Assembly (NCBI GenBank): GCA_964428185.1
Contig: CAYRXH010000023.1
Location: 1 to 30,805 of the forward strand
DNA: 30,805 nucleotides
Direction: 5' to 3'
Origin: CAYMAZ01 sp964428185
GTDB lineage: Bacteria > Bacteroidota > Bacteroidia > Bacteroidales > DTU049
Shown: one piece after another, positions 1 through 7,594 of the stretch
Numbering within the stretch: position 1 is the stretch's first letter
Layout: each line of letters begins with the position of its first letter
The notes under the pieces: generated by a model
Told to the model about the DNA's origin: nothing
The model's database searches: none
Seen by the model: the letters and a program-made list of their open reading frames with translations, nothing else
Program-made: the position numbers and the translations under genes

Positions 1-2
1 AC

Positions 3-572
3 GGCATCGAATATCTCCCCGAAAACACAACACAAAACAATGCGGGAGGATTGAACTTTTGGAGACCATTTGGCAGCAGCGGCGGCTATAAGAACTTTGT
101 GATGCATATTGCCGAAAACAGGAATGTGGGTATTGGGACTGGGAATCCGAAATATAGGTTGGATGTTTCAGGCACAGGTCGGTTTACTGACAATGTGGGT
201 ATTGGGACAGAGCCTGATGCTAATTTCAGGCTGTCAGTTTGTGGCACAATACGCTCAACCGAATGGGTTGTTTTTCCATATTGCTGGCCTGATTATGTTT
301 TTTCCAGTGACTACAAACTAACACCTTTGAAAGAAAGAAAAGATTTTATTTACAGGAATTCTCATTTGCCATATATTCAATCTGCCACTGAAGTGGTTGA
401 AAGTGGAGCAAATATGTTTCAGACAGTTGAAGGAATATTGCGAAATACCGAAGATATATATTTGTATTTGTTTGAAATGGATGAAAGAATCAGAAAACTT
501 GAAGAAGAAAATGCAAAAATAAAGAAAGAAAACGATGATTTAAGAATCTTAATAGACAATATGATTCAATAA
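3..572 (+). CDS. Tail-fibre/adhesin-like protein, C-terminal part (5' end outside window)
   Basis: The reading frame is open to the left edge, so only the last ~189 residues are present; a TTG at 51 is simply an internal Leu codon. Seen: two VGIGT repeats of the type VGIGT..P..RLDVSG, then a WPDYVFSSDYKLTPL segment, then a HLPYIQSA segment, and a C-terminal heptad-rich coiled coil (MDERIRKLEEENAKIKKEN). This order is characteristic of Bacteroidota secreted proteins annotated as tail-fibre-domain or endosialidase-chaperone-like proteins, in which the C-terminal part probably trimerises. The repeat region would belong to a fibrous stalk. The exact role (adhesin, fibre, surface protein) is not known. 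It lies 4 nt before the next gene, in AT-rich DNA unlike the housekeeping part of the window. Family assignment is fairly sure; function is inference. Confidence 0.75.
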   Translation, partial: GIEYLPENTTQNNAGGLNFWRPFGSSGGYKNFVMHIAENRNVGIGTGNPKYRLDVSGTGRFTDNVGIGTEPDANFRLSVCGTIRSTEWVVFPYCWPDYVFSSDYKLTPLKERKDFIYRNSHLPYIQSATEVVESGANMFQTVEGILRNTEDIYLYLFEMDERIRKLEEENAKIKKENDDLRILIDNMIQ

Positions 573-576
573 AAAA

Positions 577-1239
577 ATGAAAAAAAATATATTGTTGTTT
601 TGTTTGTTTTTGTTTGTGTCATCTTGTTTGATTGCACAAAAATCAATAGGAATAAAGTTTGGACCAGTTTATGAAAACATTAAATTCATACCTTATTATC
701 CTTATTATCGCGTTGTAAACAAAGGAAAATTTATTGGAATTAACATTGAAACATTTTCCAAAGAAAAAATTTCTTTTCACAGTGGCATTTCATATATGGG
801 AAGAAGTTACAATTTTCCAAGCCTTTTTGCCATGTACGGTACCAGCATGCATGCTAAAAGTGTTTTAATTGAGAACGGAATGAAATATTTTGTTTATAAA
901 AACAATTGCAAAACCAAATTTTACTTAAACATAAATTTTTTATTAAACTTTCATTTTTTTGAAGGTTATTCTGTTGATGGGCTACAATTAATTCATAGAG
1001 TTAATGACTTTAAGCTGTATAATTTAATATTTTCTACTGGTGTAGGAGTAAATTTTAATATCAGCGAACGAATTTCTTCAAAAATTGAATTCAATTTTGG
1101 TATGCCATTATTTAGGAATAAGAACAATACTGATTTTAATGGATTGCTTGAAGAAAAAAACAAACAACACCCTCCGGTTCTGCATAATAATTTAGTTTTT
1201 GGTTTATCATATAAAATAAAAAAACATGAAAAAGAATAG
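577..1239 (+). CDS. Exported hypothetical protein, probable small outer-membrane beta-barrel
   Basis: A 220-residue protein with an N-terminal signal sequence (MKKNILLFCLFLFVSSCLIAQ). Cleavage could follow LIA by signal peptidase I; the VSSC at residues 14-17 could alternatively act as a lipobox. The mature part alternates short hydrophobic/aromatic stretches with polar turns (for example SIGIKFGPVYENIKF, TGVGVNFNISERISSKIEFNF, LVFGLSYKIKK), as expected of a PorT-like or OmpW-like barrel, and it ends in a strand near the C terminus. I do not recognise a specific family. The start lies 4 nt after the upstream stop and the end overlaps the following protease ORF by 14 nt, so the genes are probably co-transcribed. 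Very AT-rich, in line with its neighbours. Confidence 0.65.
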   Translation: MKKNILLFCLFLFVSSCLIAQKSIGIKFGPVYENIKFIPYYPYYRVVNKGKFIGINIETFSKEKISFHSGISYMGRSYNFPSLFAMYGTSMHAKSVLIENGMKYFVYKNNCKTKFYLNINFLLNFHFFEGYSVDGLQLIHRVNDFKLYNLIFSTGVGVNFNISERISSKIEFNFGMPLFRNKNNTDFNGLLEEKNKQHPPVLHNNLVFGLSYKIKKHEKE

Positions 1240-2506
1240 ATTTTTCCATAACATAATTTGGTTTCATTTATATGTGATTTTTTTAATAATACAAAACCAT
1301 GCAGTTTGTGCACAAGAAATTTATTACTATTACGGTGATGAAAAAGTAAATCTAATTACTGATAGTACTTCATTGAAAGTTTTCTTTAAAGAAGAATTTG
1401 CACATTTAAATTCGCATGCAACTTTTACAGATATAATAATAAATAAAACTGTTTTACCAGATTATGATTTTGAAGATACAACCACAGCAATATTATACAC
1501 TTCAGAAATCATATATAGTATACCTGACTTTTTGAAATCACAAGGTATCCAAATTAACATGCTAAAGGGATTTTCTTATGGTTATCGTACTTCGCAAGAT
1601 GGCATTATTTTTCCTTCTCTTGTAGTTGCTTTTCGTTTAAATGAGGAGAAGAGCATTAATAGCTTACCAATAATTGATTTGCTGTCAAAGTACGATGCTG
1701 AATTCATTAGCAACGAATATGGAGTTTACTATTATGAGGTTAAAAATGTGCAGGATGCATTTGATTTGTCAAATGAATTATTTGAATCAAGGTATGTTTT
1801 GTGGAGTGAACCAGTGTTTTATTCAGAAATTTATAATGATAACGACCCTCTTTATTGGTGGCAATATTATTTAAATAACGTAGGTCAAGACATTGATGAC
1901 GCAACTGGAACATACGATATTGATATAGATGCACCTGAAGCTTGGGATATTACAAAAGGAGGTTCAAGTATACGTGTTGCTGTGATTGATAATTCGGGCG
2001 TAGAAGATCATACAGACTTACGAGATGAACAAGGAAATCCAAGAGTATTAAGCGGACATACATCGAATTGTACTTTTAATTGTAACGGAAGTCCAGATAT
2101 AGATACTGCTTATCACGGTAATGCTGTTACCTGTATAATTGCCGCTTCTCATAACAATATCGGTATTAAAGGAATTGCACCAAATATAAAAATAATTCCA
2201 ATCTTATTAAGACCGACTACTAATATGATGAAAGACGCTAAGGCAATAGGGAAAGCATGGAATGATTTAAAGTCAGATGTCTTATGTTTTGCTATGAGGT
2301 ATGTTAGTAGCCATAAGGTTATTGATGATGCTTTTCAAATTGCAAGAGAAAAAGGCAGAAATGGCAAAGGTGCAATTGTTATAGCCACATCAGGTAATAC
2401 TTTCGGGAATGTTGCATTTCCTGGTTCTGTTAATGGAGTTATTACTGTTGGCGCAATTGACTTAAAGGGTAAAGAATTAAATGAATTAAAAAATAAAAAT
2501 CAATGA
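1226..2506 (+). CDS. Subtilisin-like (S8) serine peptidase, truncated before the catalytic Ser
   Basis: The 426-residue product has an N-terminal signal sequence (cleavage near VCAQ, residues 27-30), a prodomain-like region to about residue 230, then an S8 domain starting at APEAWDITKG. Catalytic Asp is D255 in VAVIDNSG, His is H297 in YHGNAV, and the oxyanion-hole Asn is N391 in ATSGN. The strand VNGVITVGAI (402-411) normally precedes the GTSxAxP block carrying the nucleophile Ser, but the protein ends 15 residues later at KNKNQ, so the Ser block, about 100-150 residues, is absent. The stop overlaps the next start by 4 nt (ATGA), which makes this look like a settled gene end rather than a recent frameshift. 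Family is clear; as it stands the product should lack proteolytic activity. It could be a decayed protease or a non-catalytic binding protein. Confidence 0.8.
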   Translation: MKKNRFFHNIIWFHLYVIFLIIQNHAVCAQEIYYYYGDEKVNLITDSTSLKVFFKEEFAHLNSHATFTDIIINKTVLPDYDFEDTTTAILYTSEIIYSIPDFLKSQGIQINMLKGFSYGYRTSQDGIIFPSLVVAFRLNEEKSINSLPIIDLLSKYDAEFISNEYGVYYYEVKNVQDAFDLSNELFESRYVLWSEPVFYSEIYNDNDPLYWWQYYLNNVGQDIDDATGTYDIDIDAPEAWDITKGGSSIRVAVIDNSGVEDHTDLRDEQGNPRVLSGHTSNCTFNCNGSPDIDTAYHGNAVTCIIAASHNNIGIKGIAPNIKIIPILLRPTTNMMKDAKAIGKAWNDLKSDVLCFAMRYVSSHKVIDDAFQIAREKGRNGKGAIVIATSGNTFGNVAFPGSVNGVITVGAIDLKGKELNELKNKNQ

Positions 2507-2823
2507 AAACAAAAATTTTACTTATTCTTTTAATTAGTGGAGTTGGATATTACTCTTGTAAAAAAAGCGATTTAAGCCCAAATTGTTGGGGAGAATGTAA
2601 AGATGCTACCTTTAGTTATAGAGGACATCGTTGTGCTACTATAACCGGAGTTATTACATTTGAAGATGGAAAGAGTTATGTTACTCAAGACAGAATCCCA
2701 GTAGAATTTAGAAAGGATAATATAAAAGTGTGTATTAGATATAAAGATGTACAAGGTACATACCTTACTGCTGATTGCGAAACGCATGATGTGATAAAAA
2801 TAAAGTGTATTCAGAAAAGATAA
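2503..2823 (+). CDS. Small cysteine-rich putative lipoprotein
   Basis: 106 residues, not a family I recognise. The N terminus is a lipoprotein-type signal, with Cys19 in GYYSCKKSD; the basic/acidic residues after Cys are common in Bacteroidota lipoproteins. The mature part has six more cysteines (28, 32, 44, 77, 92, 102), enough for three disulfides, and a beta-rich pattern with no further membrane segment. The start codon overlaps the protease stop (ATGA), implying translational coupling. One possibility is a small inhibitor or immunity-like partner of the adjacent truncated protease; that rests on position only. Confidence 0.6.
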   Translation: MKTKILLILLISGVGYYSCKKSDLSPNCWGECKDATFSYRGHRCATITGVITFEDGKSYVTQDRIPVEFRKDNIKVCIRYKDVQGTYLTADCETHDVIKIKCIQKR

Positions 2824-2833
2824 GGGAGTGTGA

Positions 2834-3037
2834 AAAATTTTGTGTAAACTCTGGGCAACTGAAAAGCTGAAACACCTTCTTCAAACTCACGAATTGAATG
2901 CCCTTACAATTGAGAAAAACGGCATAAAGAAACTGATTTATTAGTGCCCCCATTTCGAAGACGGAGTGTTTGCCGGGTATATTGAGTTATCTCTTGTGTT
3001 GCCTGATGAGATGCCACATTTTGTAAGAGAAGGTTAA
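2834..3037 (+). pseudogene. Decayed coding fragment with an internal TAG
   Basis: After a TGA at 2831-2833 one frame stays open for 36 codons (LCKLWATEKLKHLL...IEKNGIKKLIY), hits TAG at 2942-2944, and continues in the same frame for 30 codons (CPHFEDGVFAGYIELSL...MPHFVREG) to TAA at 3035. The second half looks protein-like, and a single C-to-T change (CAG to TAG) would explain the break. The text is reminiscent of the end of small PAS-domain-like Bacteroidota proteins, but I cannot confirm this. No start codon is evident. Most likely a remnant left at the border between the AT-rich block and the housekeeping genes. Confidence 0.35.
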
Positions 3038-3045
3038 ATCTCCTG

Positions 3046-4329
3046 TCAAACTTTTGTTTGTTGTTTTCTCAATGACAATCTGATGACAAACACACCGATA
3101 CTCAATAACACTACAGTGGTAGAAAAGCAAGCCACAAAGCCCCATGTTTCATAAATCCAGATCCCTATAATCGGGCCGGGCACTGCCCTCACTCCCGTAA
3201 GGAACAAATGAACATTCTGAAATCGTCCTGCATCCTTGTCTTTCCCGAAATATGCAGAACCGATATTCCAAAGCAAAGACATTGTTGAAGCAAATAATCC
3301 ATGAAACACCAGAGCGATGATCATGATGTGATACATTTTGATATTGAAAAATTCAAAATGACTTGGAAACAAGCCTGTGATGATAACAAAAAGAAAATAA
3401 AAAAGCAAAGACAGAAATGTTATAACCCCGAATTTCATGGGGCCTATTCTGCCCAGCATTTTTCCCATAAAAGGAAGTACAGCAATGGCAATGATGTTAT
3501 AGACATTCCGATAAAAAGCAACACTTGAGTAGTTCAAGTCTAGTATTTCTTTGTAAAACACGTTCACTGAAGGGGTTCCTATCATAAACGACAAACCGTA
3601 AAACATGAAGGCAATCTGAAACAACAGAAACAATCGGTTTTCCTTTAATGTCCCAGTGAGATCATTGATGGCTGTCTTGAAAATATTTACCCCCCTTGCT
3701 TTTGCATGCTGAAAATCCTGCTCCCTGATTTTAAATGGGATTTTTGTGAGCAGAAATGCCGAAATAATAGTAAGAAAACCTATTACAGGCAACACATATC
3801 TGTAAATTGAAGGATCATGGTCAAGCATAAAACCATAAATAAAAGTCACAACCATCATGATGATTTTATTCACAGAGGTGCTCATGCTGTAGAGAAATCC
3901 GAAATTATGATGCTGATAGCTGTTTTTCAGAAACAGATTAATATTGGGATAGATGAGCGGATTGGCAAGATAGTACAAAAAGAATGTGGTTAGAAAGATA
4001 TAATGATACAAAGAGTTTTCAGGCCCCAGACTCCTCGGAAAAAAGAGCAACACAATCATTGGCAGCCTGGTAATGACAGCCGAACGTCGGATTAACTTCC
4101 TGATTCTGGAAGCACTTGTAAACAATCTGTTGACAAACATACTGAGCAGAAAAACAAGCATGCTGAACTGAAACAGAAAGGCCAACTGCATGGGGCTGCC
4201 GCCAAGGCTTTTAATAAACACAAACTCATTGAGGGCAAGCACCCCGAGGATGATGCCCTCAACTGAAGAATAGACAAGATGTATCTTGAAAGCTACTTTT
4301 TCCCTTGGAGCAAGAAAAAGCTTTCTCAT
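3046..4329 (-). CDS. MFS-type transporter
   Basis: 427 residues with about 12 hydrophobic segments across the length and short basic loops (for example NRLFTSASRIRKLIRRS near residue 75, and ARGVNIFKTAIND in the central loop), which fits a major facilitator superfamily permease with two six-helix halves. The substrate cannot be read from the sequence. The ATG lies 6 nt after the stop of the DUF1573 gene on the same strand, so the two are probably one operon with this gene second. The downstream end abuts the AT-rich accessory block. A different polytopic transporter family is possible but less likely. Confidence 0.7.
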   Translation of the reverse strand: MRKLFLAPREKVAFKIHLVYSSVEGIILGVLALNEFVFIKSLGGSPMQLAFLFQFSMLVFLLSMFVNRLFTSASRIRKLIRRSAVITRLPMIVLLFFPRSLGPENSLYHYIFLTTFFLYYLANPLIYPNINLFLKNSYQHHNFGFLYSMSTSVNKIIMMVVTFIYGFMLDHDPSIYRYVLPVIGFLTIISAFLLTKIPFKIREQDFQHAKARGVNIFKTAINDLTGTLKENRLFLLFQIAFMFYGLSFMIGTPSVNVFYKEILDLNYSSVAFYRNVYNIIAIAVLPFMGKMLGRIGPMKFGVITFLSLLFYFLFVIITGLFPSHFEFFNIKMYHIMIIALVFHGLFASTMSLLWNIGSAYFGKDKDAGRFQNVHLFLTGVRAVPGPIIGIWIYETWGFVACFSTTVVLLSIGVFVIRLSLRKQQTKV

Positions 4330-4335
4330 GAATGA

Positions 4336-5424
4336 TTATTCTTTAATCACTTCACCCTGAAGATAGAGTACAATAATTGGTTTTTCAGGATCATTGGTAT
4401 GAATGGTGATGTTGTGGTGCTGTTGTCCGTTGCGCCCCTGGGTGTTGAACTTCACATTGATCTGGCTGGATTTTCCTTTTTTCAGTTCGGTCATTTCCGG
4501 TTCTGACACTGTGCATCCGCAACTGGGTTTGGTTTTCAGAATTTTCAATGGATCTTTACCGTCATTTCTGAACACAAAACTGTACTCAACGACAGTACCG
4601 CTTTTCACCTGTCCGTAATTAAATGTTTCGGTATCAAAAACAATTTTCGGGGCTCTTGCTTTCTGCTTTTCAGTCATAGTTGAAAAATCATAGACAATGT
4701 TTGCTGAAACATACAACAGTTTCTCAGGCATTTCAGTGTCATTGGTCACCAGATTGAATTTATCAAACACATACCCGAAATCATTTCGTTTCTGTGCATT
4801 ATAGGTTATCAGAATAACACCTTCCTGATCATGTTTAAGCGTTTGCGGGATGATTTCTACTGTTAGAAAATCAGGCAAATCTTTTGTTCCGCTGATTGTA
4901 ATATCAGCTTTCCCTCCATTGTAAACACCCAATGTGTCTGTTCTGACCTGGTTGTTGTTCATTTCCTGAAATGCCTGATGATTGGTTTTAAATTTCAGAT
5001 TTCCGATCTTACTAGGGTAATTATCAGCTTTGGTTTTAGGCTTGGGAGTCACATTGCCCTTTATAGTAAGCACAATCGTAGCATTTTGCGGATCGTTTGA
5101 AGTAACAGATACCGATTTTGAGAATTGCCCGGGTCTGTTTGCTGGATTATAGGTTGCTTCAACAACTCCGGTGGCTCCGGGAGCCACAGATTCTTTGGTG
5201 TAGTTCGATGCTGTACATCCGCATGATGCACGAACACTGGTGATTGTTAATGGCTCATTTCCTATATTTATGAAAGTAAAAACAGCCTTCTGGGGACCGT
5301 CTTCCTCTTTAATAGTTCCGTAGTCATGGACAACCGATTCAAATTTGATTTGCGGCTGTGCCACGCTACTCAGTGAGCAAACCAAAACAACCAATAAAAG
5401 CAAAATTTTTCTTGTCTGTTTCAT
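4336..5424 (-). CDS. Exported DUF1573 protein with two domain copies
   Basis: 362 residues with a signal peptide (MKQTRKILLLLVVLVCSLSS, cleavage near VAQ). Two immunoglobulin-like DUF1573 domains are visible. Each begins with a motif of the type F(D/N)YG.(I/V)..G, has an SCGCT motif (residues 67-71 and 301-305) and ends in a (S/T)NDP segment (SVTSNDPQ and TIHTNDPEKP). A middle ASH-like segment separates them. Such proteins are common in Bacteroidota and are periplasmic or surface-exposed; their molecular role is unknown. The paired cysteines in SCGCT could bind metal or form disulfides. It is the first gene of a pair with the MFS transporter. A TAnnTTTG-type element lies upstream at 5441-5448. 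Confidence 0.85.
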   Translation of the reverse strand: MKQTRKILLLLVVLVCSLSSVAQPQIKFESVVHDYGTIKEEDGPQKAVFTFINIGNEPLTITSVRASCGCTASNYTKESVAPGATGVVEATYNPANRPGQFSKSVSVTSNDPQNATIVLTIKGNVTPKPKTKADNYPSKIGNLKFKTNHQAFQEMNNNQVRTDTLGVYNGGKADITISGTKDLPDFLTVEIIPQTLKHDQEGVILITYNAQKRNDFGYVFDKFNLVTNDTEMPEKLLYVSANIVYDFSTMTEKQKARAPKIVFDTETFNYGQVKSGTVVEYSFVFRNDGKDPLKILKTKPSCGCTVSEPEMTELKKGKSSQINVKFNTQGRNGQQHHNITIHTNDPEKPIIVLYLQGEVIKE

Positions 5425-5440
5425 ATTTGTAAAATTTTTT

Positions 5441-5448
5441 CAAAGGTA
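5441..5448 (-). promoter_or_regulatory. -7 element for the DUF1573 gene
   Basis: On the minus strand the octamer is TACCTTTG, matching the Bacteroidota TAnnTTTG -7 consensus, 16 nt upstream of the ATG at 5424. No TTTG is seen at the right distance for the -33 element, so this is only half a promoter match. Confidence 0.4.
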
Positions 5449-5485
5449 AAAAAAAATGAAATTGATAACTTTTTTTGTTCTAAAT

Positions 5486-6826
5486 TCATTGAACGAGAGA
5501 AAGTCCCTCAAAATTGCCTGAACTCATATATAAAACCACTGTATTCCCTGTTATCAGTTCGCTTATTGTTTTCTGCATAAGAAAAACATCTGTAAATACT
5601 TTCATAAGCGGATTTGCAAATCCATGTATGATCTGTGTTTCATCAGGCATCCTGAGCTTTTTCATTTCCACAGCATGGGGACTGAAATATAGCAATGCCT
5701 CATCACAACGATCCATTGACCCTGCATAATGCGGCAGAAATTCCTGTGACAAACTGCTGTATGTGTGCAATTCAAGACACGCAATAAGCTTGTGGTCAGG
5801 ATATTGCTGTCTTACTGCCGCAATGGTGGCTTTAACCTTGCTGGGAGCATGGGCAAAATCACGAAATACCGTCAGCTGATCATCTTCATGTATTTTGTTC
5901 AGCCTATTGTATGCACCTTTCCAGGTGGAGATGTGACTGTAAAAATCAACCTCACTGATCCCTGCTGCGCCACATACCAGTCGTGCTGCCTCAATATTGA
6001 GCAAATTATGATCACCGAATACATCAAGGCGGCACTCTCCATAGGGGGTTAACAGGTGGGTGATGCCATTCCTGATCTCGTGCGCAGGCAAATGATATGG
6101 TATTTTGCGGATATCCGGCCTGCTATTTTCAGCCACAATTCTCACTTCCTCATCCTCATGGCAATAGACTAAAGTTCCATCAGTTTCTATGAGGTCAGTA
6201 AAGATTTCAAACTGTTTTCTGTAGTTTTCAAATGTTGGAAATACATTGATATGATCCCATGCAATTCCTGTTACCACAGCCACATGAGGCCTGTAAAGAT
6301 GAAACTTGGGGCGCGGATCAATGGGCGAAGTCAAATATTCATCACCTTCGATGATCATCAACTGAGCAAAATCGGAAAGTTTCACATTACCGTCAATTCC
6401 TGGCACAGCAGCACCCAAAAGGTAATCAGGATTTTTTCCACAGGCATTCATCACATGCAGAATCATTCCTGTCACTGTGGTTTTTCCATGGCTCCCACCC
6501 ACCACAATTCTTGTCTTTGCTGCCGAATGCTCATAGATGAATTCGGGAAATGAAAAGATCTTCACTCCCAGTGCTCTTGCCTTTTCCAGTTCGGGATTAT
6601 CAATCCGGGCATGCATCCCGAGAATCACAGCATCCAATCCCTTATTGATCTTTTCAGGAAACCAGCCTTCAGCATCGGGAAGCAATCCACATGCAGCGAG
6701 ATTTGAGCGTGAAGGGTCAAAAATCTTATCATCAGAGCCGGTGACAGAATAGCCATTTTTATGCAGGACAATGGCAAGATTATGCATTGCAGCACCTCCG
6801 ATGGCAATAAAATGATATTTTTTCAT
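5486..6826 (-). CDS. mpl: UDP-N-acetylmuramate:L-alanyl-gamma-D-glutamyl-meso-diaminopimelate ligase (Mpl-type Mur ligase)
   Basis: 446 residues, the usual length for Mpl. The N-terminal Rossmann-like domain starts HFIAIGGAAMHNLA. The ATP-binding loop is GSHGKTT (111-117), followed by the EGDEY acidic motif (160-164) and the central AWDHINVFPT motif. The C-terminal domain carries DFAHAPSKV. The start IGGAAMHNLA and the IYEHSAAKTRIVVGGSHGKTT region favour Mpl over MurC. The enzyme is cytoplasmic and joins recycled L-Ala-gamma-D-Glu-meso-DAP tripeptide to UDP-MurNAc, bypassing MurC/D/E. The ATG overlaps the stop of the upstream AlbA_2 gene by 4 nt (ATGA). The substrate is assigned from the family; MurC-like activity is the main alternative. 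Confidence 0.85.
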   Translation of the reverse strand: MKKYHFIAIGGAAMHNLAIVLHKNGYSVTGSDDKIFDPSRSNLAACGLLPDAEGWFPEKINKGLDAVILGMHARIDNPELEKARALGVKIFSFPEFIYEHSAAKTRIVVGGSHGKTTVTGMILHVMNACGKNPDYLLGAAVPGIDGNVKLSDFAQLMIIEGDEYLTSPIDPRPKFHLYRPHVAVVTGIAWDHINVFPTFENYRKQFEIFTDLIETDGTLVYCHEDEEVRIVAENSRPDIRKIPYHLPAHEIRNGITHLLTPYGECRLDVFGDHNLLNIEAARLVCGAAGISEVDFYSHISTWKGAYNRLNKIHEDDQLTVFRDFAHAPSKVKATIAAVRQQYPDHKLIACLELHTYSSLSQEFLPHYAGSMDRCDEALLYFSPHAVEMKKLRMPDETQIIHGFANPLMKVFTDVFLMQKTISELITGNTVVLYMSSGNFEGLSLVQ

Positions 6827-7488
6827 ATACGGAGCTTATGAGTGACCCGAAACCGAACTTCGGGAACTGATATTTTGTAATCCATCAGACCGAGAACAAC
6901 AAAATCAGAGATCATGCTTTCTGCTTCCTCAACAGACATTGATGTTAACTGAACAATATCATGCAGTGAATAAAATTTTCCTTCAGAAAGATGACTAAAA
7001 ACCAGCTGTTCTTTCACATCAAAGACGATGGTCCGGTCTGTTGCTGCCTGCTTTTTTTTCCAGATCATCTCCCACAGCCTTCCCGCAGGAATATTCTGAT
7101 CACCCGATCTCAGCCACACCTTCCACTGCTCATCTTCTGTGCGGGCTTTCCATAGTTTTGAACTGTCGGGAGCAACAATAACCTCCAAAACCTGCTTTTT
7201 TTCTTCAGGCTCCCAAAGTCTGAGTTTATACTTTATCTGTGGCTTGCAATACATCCCTGCAGCAGCATCCACCATATAAATCTCTTCTTCGGAACTGATC
7301 CCTGCAATCCTGCCGTTATCCTTTACACCAACCAGCAGGGTTCCGCCATCCGTATTAGCAAATGCCACCAGTGAACGTGCAATTTTTCTGCTGTCTGTGA
7401 TGGCAAATTTAAAATCCAGCTGCTGATGCTCTCCCTGTGAAATCAACTTTAGCAAATATTTTAACTCATCGTTCAGCTTCCGGTCCAT
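6823..7488 (-). CDS. AlbA_2 (Schlafen-type putative DNA-binding) domain protein
   Basis: About 221 residues from the preferred ATG at 7488 (MDRKLNDEL); an in-frame ATG at 7497 is a near-equal alternative. The AlbA_2 domain begins GEHQQLDFKFAITDSRK and continues IARSLVAFANTDGGTLLVGVKDNGRIAGI, the strongly conserved core of this family. A C-terminal helix-turn-helix-like segment (SLHDIVQLTSMSVEEAESMISDF) follows. Such proteins are predicted to bind nucleic acid, but the role in Bacteroidota is undefined. The frame stays open to 7551, but a -7 element at 7509-7516 would place transcription start near 7503, inside that extension, so the longer start is unlikely. Coupled to mpl by ATGA overlap, which suggests a link with cell-wall recycling or simply co-expression. 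Confidence 0.8.
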   Translation of the reverse strand: MDRKLNDELKYLLKLISQGEHQQLDFKFAITDSRKIARSLVAFANTDGGTLLVGVKDNGRIAGISSEEEIYMVDAAAGMYCKPQIKYKLRLWEPEEKKQVLEVIVAPDSSKLWKARTEDEQWKVWLRSGDQNIPAGRLWEMIWKKKQAATDRTIVFDVKEQLVFSHLSEGKFYSLHDIVQLTSMSVEEAESMISDFVVLGLMDYKISVPEVRFRVTHKLRI

Positions 7489-7508
7489 AGCAAACATTAA
7501 TGAGAATG

Positions 7509-7516
7509 CAAATTTA
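7509..7516 (-). promoter_or_regulatory. -7 element for the AlbA_2-mpl pair
   Basis: The minus-strand octamer TAAATTTG fits TAnnTTTG, about 20 nt upstream of the ATG at 7488. No clear -33 TTTG is present at the usual spacing. The position argues against initiation at 7551. Confidence 0.4.
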
Positions 7517-7594
7517 AAGAAAAGGAGACAGCAGAAACCATTTCCCAGCAACTAAAACCAATATTAAGAACCTATTACCTGCTTAATCAATTAA

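Noticed and set aside
5462..5500. GTTC/GAAC inverted repeat next to a T run after mpl
   Set aside because: The T run is on the wrong strand for mpl termination, and the stem is only four base pairs.
7489..7551. N-terminal extension of the AlbA_2 ORF beginning MLGNGFCC
   Set aside because: It overlaps the likely -7 box and transcription start, and family members begin near the MDRKL segment.
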